NCBI RefSeq assembly: GCF_019052805.1
Contig: NZ_JAHQRJ010000001.1
Span: 2,604,001 to 2,668,000, forward strand
Length of the DNA: 64,000 nucleotides
Source of the DNA: Noviherbaspirillum sp. L7-7A
GTDB taxonomy: Bacteria; Pseudomonadota; Gammaproteobacteria; Burkholderiales; Burkholderiaceae_D
Reading direction: 5' to 3'
Positions 1 through 7,626 of the stretch are shown in pieces; position 1 is the stretch's first letter, and each line of letters starts with the position of its first letter. The position numbers were made by a program, and so were the translations under genes. The notes beneath the pieces are model-generated. The model searched no databases. It worked only from the letters and a program-made list of their open reading frames with translations, and had not been told where the DNA came from.

Positions 1-608
1 TTGGCTGCCGTGGTGGCTGCGCTTTTACGGGCTGCCGCTTTCTTAGGCGCTGCGGTCTTGGCCGGTGCTGCAGCCTTCTTCGCTGGCGCCGCCTGCGGTG
101 CCTTCTTCGCTACTGCCGTCTTGGCTGGCGCTTTCTTGGCGACGGCCTTTTTGGCAGCCGGGGCCTTCTTGGCGACGGCTTTCTTGGCGACGGCCTTCTT
201 GGCTGCCGGGGCCTTCTTGGCGACGGCCTTTTTAGCGACCGCCTTCTTGGCGACTGCCTTCTTGGCGACTGCCTTCTTGGCGACGGCCTTCTTCGCTGCC
301 GGTGCTTTCTTGGCTACAGCCTTCTTAGCGACCGCTTTCTTGGCTACGGCCTTCTTCGCCACGGCTTTCTTGGCGACGGCCTTCTTTGCTGCCGGGGCCT
401 TCTTGGCGACTGCCTTCTTGGCTACGGCCTTCTTGGCGACCGCCTTCTTTGCTGCCGGGGCCTTCTTGGCTACGGCCTTCTTGGCTACGGCCTTCTTGGC
501 GACCGCTTTGCTGGCCGGAGCGGCTGCCTTCTTTGCTACCGGCTTGCCGGTAGCAGCTTTTTTCGCAGCGCTTTTCTTCGCTGCGGTTTTCTTTGCTGCT
601 GTTGCCAT
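1..608 (-). CDS. Histone H1-like DNA-binding protein (C-terminus outside window)
   Basis: The protein starts [19 protein letters not shown] and continues as Ala/Lys/Pro repeats (AVAKK and APAAKK units) for about 202 residues, still open at the left edge. Such lysine-rich, low-complexity proteins resemble the tail of eukaryotic histone H1 and are common in Burkholderiales, where they are thought to bind and compact DNA without sequence specificity. The start is set by AAGGAG seven bases upstream of ATG at 608. Composition is nearly free of aromatic and acidic residues over the visible part. The last visible codons include Arg, Ser and Thr (RKSAATT), so the natural end may be near. The exact role is inferred from composition only. 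Confidence 0.85.
   Translation of the reverse strand, partial: MATAAKKTAAKKSAAKKAATGKPVAKKAAAPASKAVAKKAVAKKAVAKKAPAAKKAVAKKAVAKKAVAKKAPAAKKAVAKKAVAKKAVAKKAVAKKAVAKKAPAAKKAVAKKAVAKKAVAKKAVAKKAVAKKAPAAKKAVAKKAVAKKAPAAKKAVAKKAPAKTAVAKKAPQAAPAKKAAAPAKTAAPKKAAARKSAATTAA
120..510 (-). repeat. Tandem in-gene repeat encoding AVAKK / APAAKK
   Basis: Units of 15 bp (GCC GTC GCC AAG AAG and variants, minus strand) alternate with 18-bp units encoding APAAKK. The array makes a long mirror ORF on the plus strand (Ala/Phe/Leu/Thr repeats) that is not a gene. Unit number is likely to vary between strains by slippage or recombination. Confidence 0.85.
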
Positions 609-1132
609 TTGTTTCTCCTTCACGTGATAGGAAATCAAGCTAAAGATCGAACCCGCACGTGGCATCGCGCTGCCCCGGGCGGGTTATTCATCGGCACAAG
701 CAGGCTGCGCTTGCGCTAATGAATTCGGCACCAGCTGAACTGCTGCATCTCCTCGTTCATGCAGCACTTCAGCCATCATTGGCGGTTGCGGCGCGCAAGC
801 GCGCGGCGACCGCCAAAAAAAACGCCGGCCACAAAGCCGGCGTCGGAATACTGTTTCAAAAAGGACAAACCGTTTTTCGAAGAAAACGCCGCCTTGCCCG
901 ACAGGATCGGGCGCAGCGGCGTTTGCAGGTCAGAGCGTTCAGATCTTCTACTGTCCATTCAATTCGGTTTTACCCTTTCTTGGCCCACCGTCTTTCTGGT
1001 TCCAGTTCATCTTGGGCAGCGGTTCACGCTTTCATGCATCCCACCGATATCACTACCCGGGGACGGACCCACTGCCATGCCGTCCTGATGCTGATGCCGA
1101 TGAAGCCAACCGCTGTCGTTTGTCGCTTTAAC
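609..1132. other. Intergenic region between nrdB and the histone-like gene
   Basis: No convincing ORF. It holds the terminator at 815-843, an imperfect GC-rich hairpin at 781-814 (outer arms GGCGGT/ACCGCC) directly beyond that terminator, and, by position, the promoter of the histone-like gene somewhere in 609-780. About 290 bases between the nrdB stop and the terminator carry nothing recognised. Confidence 0.6.
815..843 (-). terminator. Rho-independent terminator, minus strand
   Basis: Perfect 8-bp stem ACGCCGGC/GCCGGCGT with a 6-base loop (822-829 and 836-843), followed on the minus strand by eight T residues (815-822 as A on plus). It lies 290 bp beyond the nrdB stop and is the likely end of the nrdB transcript. 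Confidence 0.85.
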
Positions 1133-2323
1133 TTAATCCCAGTTAAGCGCTCCACCCGTCTGGTATTCGATGACCCTTGTTTCGAAAAAGTTTCGCTCTT
1201 TCTTCAGGTCGATCATCTCGCTCATCCAGGGGAACGGATTTTCTTCTTGCGCGAACATCGCTTCCAGACCAATTTGCTGTGCGCGACGATTTGCGATGAA
1301 GCGGAGGTAGCCTTTGAACATGGGTGCATTCAGCCCTAGCACACCACGCGGCATTGTATCCTCTGCGTAGCGATATTCCAACTCTACGGCTTGCAAAAAC
1401 AACGCTTTGATCTCGTCCTTGAACTCGGGTGTCCAGAGGTGAGGATTCTCCATCTTGATGGTGTTGATCAGGTCGATGCCGAAGTTGCAGTGCATGGACT
1501 CATCGCGCAGGATGTACTGGTACTGCTCGGCCGCGCCCATCATCTTGTTCTGACGGCCCAGCGCAAGGATCTGCGTGAAGCCGACATAGAAGAACAGGCC
1601 TTCCATCAGGCAGGCAAACACGATCAGCGACTTGAGCAGCTTCTGGTCCGCCTCGGTGGTGCCGGTCGTGAATGCGGGATCGGTCAGCACGTCGATGAAG
1701 GGGATCAGGAACTCGTCCTTGTCGCGGATCGAAGCGACTTCATGATAGGCGTTGAAGATCTCGCCCTCGTCCAGGCCCAGCGACTCCACGATGTACTGGT
1801 AGGCATGGGTATGGATCGCTTCCTCGAATGCCTGGCGCAGCAGGTACTGGCGGCATTCAGGGGCGGTGATGTGGCGGTAGGTGCCCAGCACGATGTTGTT
1901 GGCGGCCAGCGAATCGGCGGTGACGAAGAAGCCGAGGTTGCGCTTGACCAGGCGACGCTCGTCGTCGGTCAGGCCGTTCGGATTCTTCCACAGCTCGATG
2001 TCGCGCTGCATGTTGATTTCCTGCGGCATCCAGTGATTGGCGCAGCCGGCAAGGTACTTGTCCCAGGCCCATTTGTACTTGAACGGCACCAGCTGGTTGA
2101 CATCGGTCTGGCCGTTGATGATGCGCTTGTCGGCAGCATTGACGCGGCGCTCGGCGTTGGGCGCTGCCTCCGCGGGCTGCGCCATCACCGCGGGGTTGTA
2201 TGCCACGTCCTGATTCAACGGGGCGGCGGGCACCGCGGCCTGCAGGCGTGCCTGCGGCTCGGCTGCGCGCGGCGCTGGCGCGGTGGTAGAGGTGGAGGTA
2301 ACTTCATCGTCCCAGGAAAGCAT
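1133..2323 (-). CDS. nrdB: Ribonucleoside-diphosphate reductase class Ia, beta subunit
   Basis: 396 residues. The R2 subunit of aerobic ribonucleotide reductase holds the di-iron centre and the tyrosyl radical needed by NrdA to make dNTPs. Visible iron ligands by alignment to the E. coli pattern: D137, E168, H171, E241, E275 and H278, with the radical Tyr at Y175 in [11 protein letters not shown]. Residues 8-60 are a Pro/Ala-rich, probably disordered extension. The start chosen is ATG 2323 (MLSWDDE), 8 bases after AAAGGA; an in-frame ATG at 2329 sits too close to it. nrdA is not next to it: the upstream neighbour is the divergent asnO operon. Two NrdR-type boxes lie upstream. Confidence 0.97.
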   Translation of the reverse strand: MLSWDDEVTSTSTTAPAPRAAEPQARLQAAVPAAPLNQDVAYNPAVMAQPAEAAPNAERRVNAADKRIINGQTDVNQLVPFKYKWAWDKYLAGCANHWMPQEINMQRDIELWKNPNGLTDDERRLVKRNLGFFVTADSLAANNIVLGTYRHITAPECRQYLLRQAFEEAIHTHAYQYIVESLGLDEGEIFNAYHEVASIRDKDEFLIPFIDVLTDPAFTTGTTEADQKLLKSLIVFACLMEGLFFYVGFTQILALGRQNKMMGAAEQYQYILRDESMHCNFGIDLINTIKMENPHLWTPEFKDEIKALFLQAVELEYRYAEDTMPRGVLGLNAPMFKGYLRFIANRRAQQIGLEAMFAQEENPFPWMSEMIDLKKERNFFETRVIEYQTGGALNWD

Positions 2324-2522
2324 GGTCATGTCCTTTACGTGTCTTTTGATTTGCAGCCGCCGTGCTGCATCGGGCGGCACTCTTTGGGGCCTCGTGAAGC
2401 GCTGGCAACCGCCTCGGGGACCGTCATCCGGCGGCGCTTCCCACACCATGCCGCAGTGCTGGAAAGGGCGCGATCGCGACCCCGAAATGGTGGACGTATT
2501 TTACACCAGTCGGCAAAAATGA

Positions 2523-2538
2523 CCACTACAGATAGGGC
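2523..2538 (-). promoter_or_regulatory. NrdR-type box, proximal to nrdB
   Basis: Minus-strand core CTATCTGTAG against the NrdR consensus CwAtATaTwG (8 of 10), followed by TGG. Centre-to-centre distance to the second box is 30 bp, about three helical turns, as usual for paired NrdR sites. NrdR is the ATP/dATP-sensing repressor of ribonucleotide reductase genes. Confidence 0.75.
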
Positions 2539-2552
2539 CCGAAGCGTAAAAA

Positions 2553-2568
2553 ACGCCATATCTAGTGT
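2553..2568 (-). promoter_or_regulatory. NrdR-type box, distal to nrdB
   Basis: Minus-strand sequence ACACTAGATATGGCGT; core CTAGATATGG matches the NrdR consensus CwAtATaTwG at 8 of 10 positions and the left flank ACA matches too. It pairs with the box at 2523-2538 to form the typical tandem operator. Confidence 0.75.
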
Positions 2569-2804
2569 TTGCAAAAACGGACACCTGCTCTGATCGGGTG
2601 GCTTTCCGGCCCTACCGGAGCGGCTTGCCGGCATCTGCCTGGCAGCGGGCGCCCGTCTTTATGGCCTCTGTTTGAGGCATTCGTTATACAGGCCAGAAAT
2701 CCGGCCTGCCCATGGAACCCGAACGGCCGAGCGACTTCTATCCAACAGGTGCCGGCGCGCCCGCGCGCCGGCGTAGTCAATCATCACAGTTATTGGAAAC
2801 AGTC

Positions 2805-4586
2805 ATGTGCGGCATAGCAGGAGAACTGCGGTTCGATCAACAATTTGCGGACGTCGCAGCGGTGGTCCGGATGGCGGAGTCGCAGGCGCGACGCGGCCCC
2901 GACGGCGAAGGCATCTTCAGCCTCGGCAGCCGCTGCTTCGGCCACCGGCGCCTGTCCATCATGGATCTGAGCCAGCGTGCTCACCAGCCCTTCATCGACA
3001 ATCTGCTCGGCCTGGGCATCGTCTTCAACGGTGCCATCTACAACCATCACGAGCTGCGCGCCGAACTGCAGGCGCAAGGCTACCAGTTCGCCTCCACCGG
3101 CGACACGGAAGTCATCATCAAGGCCTGGCATGCATGGGGTCCGGCGGCGCTGGACCGGCTCTACGGCATGTTTGCGTTTGCCCTGTGGGAACGCGATAGC
3201 GGCAAGACCTACCTGGCGCGCGACCGGCTCGGCATCAAGCCGCTCTACTACACGCAGGACCAGAACCGGTTGCGCTTTGCCTCCACGCTGCCGGCGCTGC
3301 TCAAGGGCGGCGGCATCGATACCAGGCTGGATACGCAGGCGCTGCATCATTACCTGAGCTGGCATGCGGTGGTGCCGGCGCCGCTGACCATGCTGCGCGG
3401 CGTGAGAAAGCTCGCGCCCGCAACCTACATGACGGTGCATCCGGACGGCAGCAGCGAGACCACCGCATGGTGGCGGCTGGACTTTCCCGGCAAGGCCGAG
3501 GATGAACAGCGCAGCTTCGGGGAATGGCGCGACATGGTGCTGGAATCGCTGCGCCTGTCGGTCAGGCGCCGGCTGGTAGCCGACGTGCCGGTCGGCGTGC
3601 TGCTCTCGGGCGGCCTGGACTCCAGCCTGATTACCGGCCTGCTGGCAGAAGCCGGCACCAAGGACCTGCGCACCTACTCGATCGGCTTCGAGGCGGTGGA
3701 CCAGGAGGCCGGCGACGAGTACTACTACTCCGACCTGATTGCGAAGCACTACGGCACCGTGCATGAAAAGCTGCACATTCCCGCCGACCATCTGCTGGCC
3801 TCGCTGCCGGATGCCATCGCCGCAATGGCCGAGCCCATGGTCAGCCACGACTGCGTGGCTTTCTACCTGCTGTCGCAGGCGGTATCCAAACACAGCCGCG
3901 TGGTGCAGAGCGGCCAGGGCGCCGACGAGGTGTTCGGCGGCTATCACTGGTATCCGCCGCTGGCCGACATCCATGACGATGAAGCCGGCGTGGCGGCCTA
4001 CCGCAAGGTGTTCTTCGACCGCACCCATCAGGACCTGCTGGGACTGCTCCAGCCCGGTACCGACATGCCAGACTGGAGCGGCGACTTCCTGCGCGACCAT
4101 TTCGCCATGGCCGGCGCGAACAGCGCGATCGATCGCGCGTTGCGGCTCGACACCACGGTGATGCTGGTCGACGACCCGGTCAAGCGGGTCGACAACATGA
4201 CCATGGCCTTTGGCCTGGAAGCGCGCGTGCCCTTCCTCGACCATGAACTGGTGGAACTGGCCGCGCGCATCCCGGCGCGCCACAAGATCGCCGAAGGCGG
4301 CAAGCATGTGCTGAAGGAAGCGGCGCGCCGCGTGATCCCGGCCGCGGTGATCGACCGGCCCAAGGGCTATTTCCCGGTGCCTGCACTGAAGTATCTGCGC
4401 GGCGACTTCCTGGAGTATGTGCGCGGCCTGCTCGACTCGCCCCGCGCGCGCGAACGCGGCCTGTTCCGGCGCGATGCGGTGGAACGCATGCTGGCCGCGC
4501 CCGACAGCGCCATCACGCCGCTGCGCGGTTCCACACTATGGCAGCTGGCGCTGCTGGAAGCCTGGCTGCAGACCAATGGCCTGTAA
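2805..4586 (+). CDS. asnO: N-acetylglutaminylglutamine amidotransferase
   Basis: 593 residues, asparagine-synthetase-like. The N-terminal class II glutamine amidotransferase domain begins MCGIAGE, with Cys2 as nucleophile; this fixes the start at ATG 2805. The synthetase domain carries the ATP-pyrophosphatase loop SGGLDSS at residues 268-274. Family knowledge: this subgroup (TIGR03104) is the first gene of a conserved trio and amidates N-acetylglutaminylglutamine to NAGGN, an osmoprotectant dipeptide first studied in Sinorhizobium and Pseudomonas. It is followed after 35 bp by the synthetase gene and then the M42 hydrolase, which supports this reading over an ordinary AsnB. Confidence 0.93.
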   Translation: MCGIAGELRFDQQFADVAAVVRMAESQARRGPDGEGIFSLGSRCFGHRRLSIMDLSQRAHQPFIDNLLGLGIVFNGAIYNHHELRAELQAQGYQFASTGDTEVIIKAWHAWGPAALDRLYGMFAFALWERDSGKTYLARDRLGIKPLYYTQDQNRLRFASTLPALLKGGGIDTRLDTQALHHYLSWHAVVPAPLTMLRGVRKLAPATYMTVHPDGSSETTAWWRLDFPGKAEDEQRSFGEWRDMVLESLRLSVRRRLVADVPVGVLLSGGLDSSLITGLLAEAGTKDLRTYSIGFEAVDQEAGDEYYYSDLIAKHYGTVHEKLHIPADHLLASLPDAIAAMAEPMVSHDCVAFYLLSQAVSKHSRVVQSGQGADEVFGGYHWYPPLADIHDDEAGVAAYRKVFFDRTHQDLLGLLQPGTDMPDWSGDFLRDHFAMAGANSAIDRALRLDTTVMLVDDPVKRVDNMTMAFGLEARVPFLDHELVELAARIPARHKIAEGGKHVLKEAARRVIPAAVIDRPKGYFPVPALKYLRGDFLEYVRGLLDSPRARERGLFRRDAVERMLAAPDSAITPLRGSTLWQLALLEAWLQTNGL

Positions 4587-4621
4587 CCGAGCTGCCCATC
4601 AATGAATACGGAAAGAAGCAA

Positions 4622-6340
4622 ATGAACACTCCGCAGCAACAAGGCGCCGCCGGCATCACCTTGCCGCCGTCGCTGGCCACCGATGCCGAAACCAGCATCG
4701 CGCCGCATGCCAATGTGATCCTCGATTGCGGCTGGGGCCGCCTGATGTATGCGCCCTCCTTCGAATCCACCAAGCTGCTGGCCTCGGAACTGATGCAGGA
4801 AGAAGCCGGCAAGCGCGACATTGCGCTGTATGTGCAGGCGCCGCAATTGCTGCTGGCCGAAGCGCCGGCCAGCCTGTTCCTCGATCCGTCGCTGATGTTC
4901 CGGCGACCGCTGGCCGCCGATGCGCCCGCGGCCGGAACGGCGCCGGGCGTGGTGATACGGCGCCTCACCACCCGTGCCGACATTGCCGCAATGAACCGGC
5001 TCTACAGCATGCGCGGCATGGTGCCGCTGGAGCCGCGCACGGTGTGGCGGCAGCGCGAATCGGATGCGCTGATCTACCTGATCGCCGAGGATGAGCGCAC
5101 CGGCGAAGTGATCGGCTCGGTGATGGGCGTGGACCATGTGCTAGCCTTCGGCGACGAGGAAGGCGGCAGCAGCTTCTGGTGCCTGGTGGTCGACCCGCAA
5201 ACCACCATGGCCGGCGTCGGCACGTCGCTGGTGAACCAGCTGATCGATCTCTTCACCAGCCGCGGCCGCGCCTTCCTCGACCTGTCGGTGCTGCATACCA
5301 ACCAGAATGCCATCGGCCTGTACCAGAAGCTGGGCTTTGCGCAGACCACCGGCTTTGCGGTCAAGCACAAGAACTCCATCAACGAGCGGCTGTTCATCGA
5401 TACCGCAGAGGTGTCGGCGCTCAATCCCTATGCCCGCATCATCGTCGACGAAGCGCGCCGGCGCGGCATTGGCGTGGAAATCGTCGATGCCCAGGCCGGC
5501 ATCTTCAAGCTGCGGCATGTGGGCCATGAAATGCTGTGCCGGGAATCCCTGACCGAGCTGACCGGGGGCGTTGCGATGACCTGGTGCCAGGACAAGGTGC
5601 TGACGCTGCGGCGCCTGGCGTCGGTCGGCCTCAAGGTGCCGCAGCAGCGGGTGGCCGGGGACGCCGAGGCCGACGCCGCCTTCCTGCGCGAGCATGGCGA
5701 GATCGTGGTCAAGCCGGCGATGGGCGAACAGGGCAAGGGCATCAGCATGGGCGTGCGGACCGAAGAGGACCTGGCCAATGCGATGCAGCGGGCGCAGAAG
5801 GAAGGCGGCCATGTGGTGCTGGAGCAATTCTGCAGCGGGCAGGACCTGCGCATCGTCGTGATCGGCTACAAGGTCGTGGCCGCGGCCATACGCCGGCCGG
5901 CCGAAGTCACCGGCGACGGCCAGTCCACGCTGGCGCAGCTGATCGAGCGCCACAGCGCGCGGCGCGCGGCCGCCACGGGCGGTGAAAGCCGCATCCCGAT
6001 GGATGCGGAGACCGGGCGCTGCCTGGCCGAACAGGGCCTGACGATGGACTCGGTGCCGGAAGACGGCCAGCGGGTGCAGGTACGCAAGACTGCCAACCTG
6101 CACACCGGCGGCACCATCCACGATGTCACCGCCGCGCTGCATCCGACGCTGCGCGCCGCCGCCGAGAGCGCCGCGCGGGCGTTGCGCATCCCGGTAGTTG
6201 GCCTGGACTTCCTGGTGCCTGCGCCGGACCAGGAAGAGTACGTGATCATCGAGGCCAACGAGCGTCCCGGCCTTGCCAACCACGAACCGCAACCGACCGC
6301 GCAGCGCTTCGTCGACCTCCTGTTTCCCTATACCGCCTGA
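4622..6340 (+). CDS. ngg: N-acetylglutaminylglutamine synthetase (GNAT + ATP-grasp fusion)
   Basis: 572 residues. An N-terminal part (about 110-260) is a GNAT acetyltransferase, with VVDPQTTMAGVGTSLV as the acetyl-CoA loop region; the C-terminal part (about 285-570) is an ATP-grasp ligase of the cyanophycin-synthetase/RimK type (VVKPAMGEQGKGISMG, and VIIEANERPG near the end). The two domains explain the chemistry: N-acetylation of glutamine and ATP-dependent joining of a second glutamine, giving the substrate of AsnO. Start ATG 4622 follows GGAAAGAAG; the open frame extends upstream into asnO but without a good site. Member of the TIGR03103 family by gene-trio context. Confidence 0.92.
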   Translation: MNTPQQQGAAGITLPPSLATDAETSIAPHANVILDCGWGRLMYAPSFESTKLLASELMQEEAGKRDIALYVQAPQLLLAEAPASLFLDPSLMFRRPLAADAPAAGTAPGVVIRRLTTRADIAAMNRLYSMRGMVPLEPRTVWRQRESDALIYLIAEDERTGEVIGSVMGVDHVLAFGDEEGGSSFWCLVVDPQTTMAGVGTSLVNQLIDLFTSRGRAFLDLSVLHTNQNAIGLYQKLGFAQTTGFAVKHKNSINERLFIDTAEVSALNPYARIIVDEARRRGIGVEIVDAQAGIFKLRHVGHEMLCRESLTELTGGVAMTWCQDKVLTLRRLASVGLKVPQQRVAGDAEADAAFLREHGEIVVKPAMGEQGKGISMGVRTEEDLANAMQRAQKEGGHVVLEQFCSGQDLRIVVIGYKVVAAAIRRPAEVTGDGQSTLAQLIERHSARRAAATGGESRIPMDAETGRCLAEQGLTMDSVPEDGQRVQVRKTANLHTGGTIHDVTAALHPTLRAAAESAARALRIPVVGLDFLVPAPDQEEYVIIEANERPGLANHEPQPTAQRFVDLLFPYTA

Positions 6341-6346
6341 GCCCTT

Positions 6347-7573
6347 ATGCAGAAACTCCCGATCGATGCCGACTACCTGAAGACCACGCTGCTGGAACTG
6401 CTGGCCATTCCCAGCCCGACCGGGCTGACCGATGAAATCGTGCACTACACCGGCGCCAAGCTCGATGCGCTCGGCGTGGCTTATGAACTGACCCGGCGCG
6501 GCACCATCCGCGCCATCCTGCGCCGCAACCTGCCGGAACGGCGGCGCACCAACCCGGCCTGCGCCATCGTCGCCCATCTCGACACGCTGGGCGCGATGGT
6601 GCGCGAGATCAAGCCCAGCGGCCGGCTGTCGCTGATGCCGGTGGGCACCTGGTCCAGCCGCTGGGCCGAGGGCGGCCGCGTCACGCTGTTTACCGATGCC
6701 GGCCGCGAGCGCGGCTCGGTGCTGCCGCTGATGGCCTCGGGCCATGTGTACAACGAAGCCATCGACAGCCAGCCGGTCAACTGGGACCAGCTCGAACTGC
6801 GCATCGACGCGCCGATTGCCTCGGCCGGGGAGGCAAAGGCGCGCGGCATCCAGGTCGGCGACTTCGTTGCCTTCGACGCCGCGCCGGAAGTGCTGGAGAA
6901 CGGCTACATCGTCTCGCGCCACCTGGACGACAAGGCCGGCGTGGCCGCGGTGCTGGCCGCGCTGAAGGCCGTGGTCGACAGCAAGGCCACGGTGCCGATG
7001 AACTGCCACCTGGTGTTTACGCTGACCGAGGAAGTCGGCTCCGGCGCGCGCGCCGTGATCGAGAGCGACGTCAGCGAAGTCATCGGCGTGGACATCGGCC
7101 CGGTGGCCACCGGCCAGGGCGCGCATGAAATGGGCGTGACCATCCCGCTGATGGATTCGGCCGGGCCGCATGACTACCACCTGACGCGGCGCCTGCTGAA
7201 GCTGTGCGAGGACCATGACATCCCCAGCCACCGCGATGTGTTCCGCTTCTACCATTCCGACGCCAGCGCGGCGGTGAATGCCGGCCATGATGTGCGCACT
7301 GCCCTGCTGTGCTTCGGCGCCGATGCCTCGCACGGCTACGAGCGCACCCATCTGTCGGGCCTGGTGAATCTGGCCGAACTGCTGGTGCTGTACATCCAGA
7401 GCGGTCCCACCATTGCCAGCGACCGCGAGCGCTGGGTGGATTCGGTGGAGGGCTTTTCCCATCAGCTCGATGCCGAACAGCTGGCGCGCGCCGACACGCC
7501 GCTGCCGGATGCGAACGAACTGGTGCGCCCTGGCGAGACGGCCGCGGCGGACGAGGAAAAAGGCGGCGCCTAG
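6347..7573 (+). CDS. M42-family-like hydrolase of the NAGGN operon
   Basis: 408 residues, starting 6 bp after the ngg stop. It resembles M42 aminopeptidases/endoglucanase-like metalloenzymes: likely metal ligands H77 (AHLDT), D194/D195 (HLDDKAG), E228/E229 (TEEVG), D249 (VDIG) and H335 (ERTH). In the conserved trio (TIGR03106 member) its exact job is not settled; it is usually suggested to hydrolyse or recycle NAGGN or its precursor. The last 50 residues are acidic and low complexity. No signal peptide, so cytoplasmic. Confidence 0.9.
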   Translation: MQKLPIDADYLKTTLLELLAIPSPTGLTDEIVHYTGAKLDALGVAYELTRRGTIRAILRRNLPERRRTNPACAIVAHLDTLGAMVREIKPSGRLSLMPVGTWSSRWAEGGRVTLFTDAGRERGSVLPLMASGHVYNEAIDSQPVNWDQLELRIDAPIASAGEAKARGIQVGDFVAFDAAPEVLENGYIVSRHLDDKAGVAAVLAALKAVVDSKATVPMNCHLVFTLTEEVGSGARAVIESDVSEVIGVDIGPVATGQGAHEMGVTIPLMDSAGPHDYHLTRRLLKLCEDHDIPSHRDVFRFYHSDASAAVNAGHDVRTALLCFGADASHGYERTHLSGLVNLAELLVLYIQSGPTIASDRERWVDSVEGFSHQLDAEQLARADTPLPDANELVRPGETAAADEEKGGA

Positions 7574-7626
7574 GCCGGTTCAGGCGCCGGCGATGACGGC
7601 CCTCATCCCGGCTGCCGCGCTGCCTG

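Larger units (their letters stand above)
2324..2804. other. Divergent promoter region nrdB / asnO
   Basis: No gene. The half nearer nrdB contains the two NrdR-type boxes (2523-2538, 2553-2568). The half nearer asnO should hold the osmotically controlled promoter of the NAGGN operon, but I could not pick a convincing -35/-10 pair. Confidence 0.6.

Noticed and set aside
1-627. Plus-strand 208-aa ORF of Ala/Phe/Leu/Thr repeats
   Set aside because: Mirror of the histone-like gene on the minus strand, which has the proper start and ribosome site.
5141-7462. Minus-strand 773-aa ORF
   Set aside because: Antisense to ngg and the M42-like gene; composition (His/Gln/Arg/Gly-rich) is that of a reverse frame of GC-rich coding DNA.
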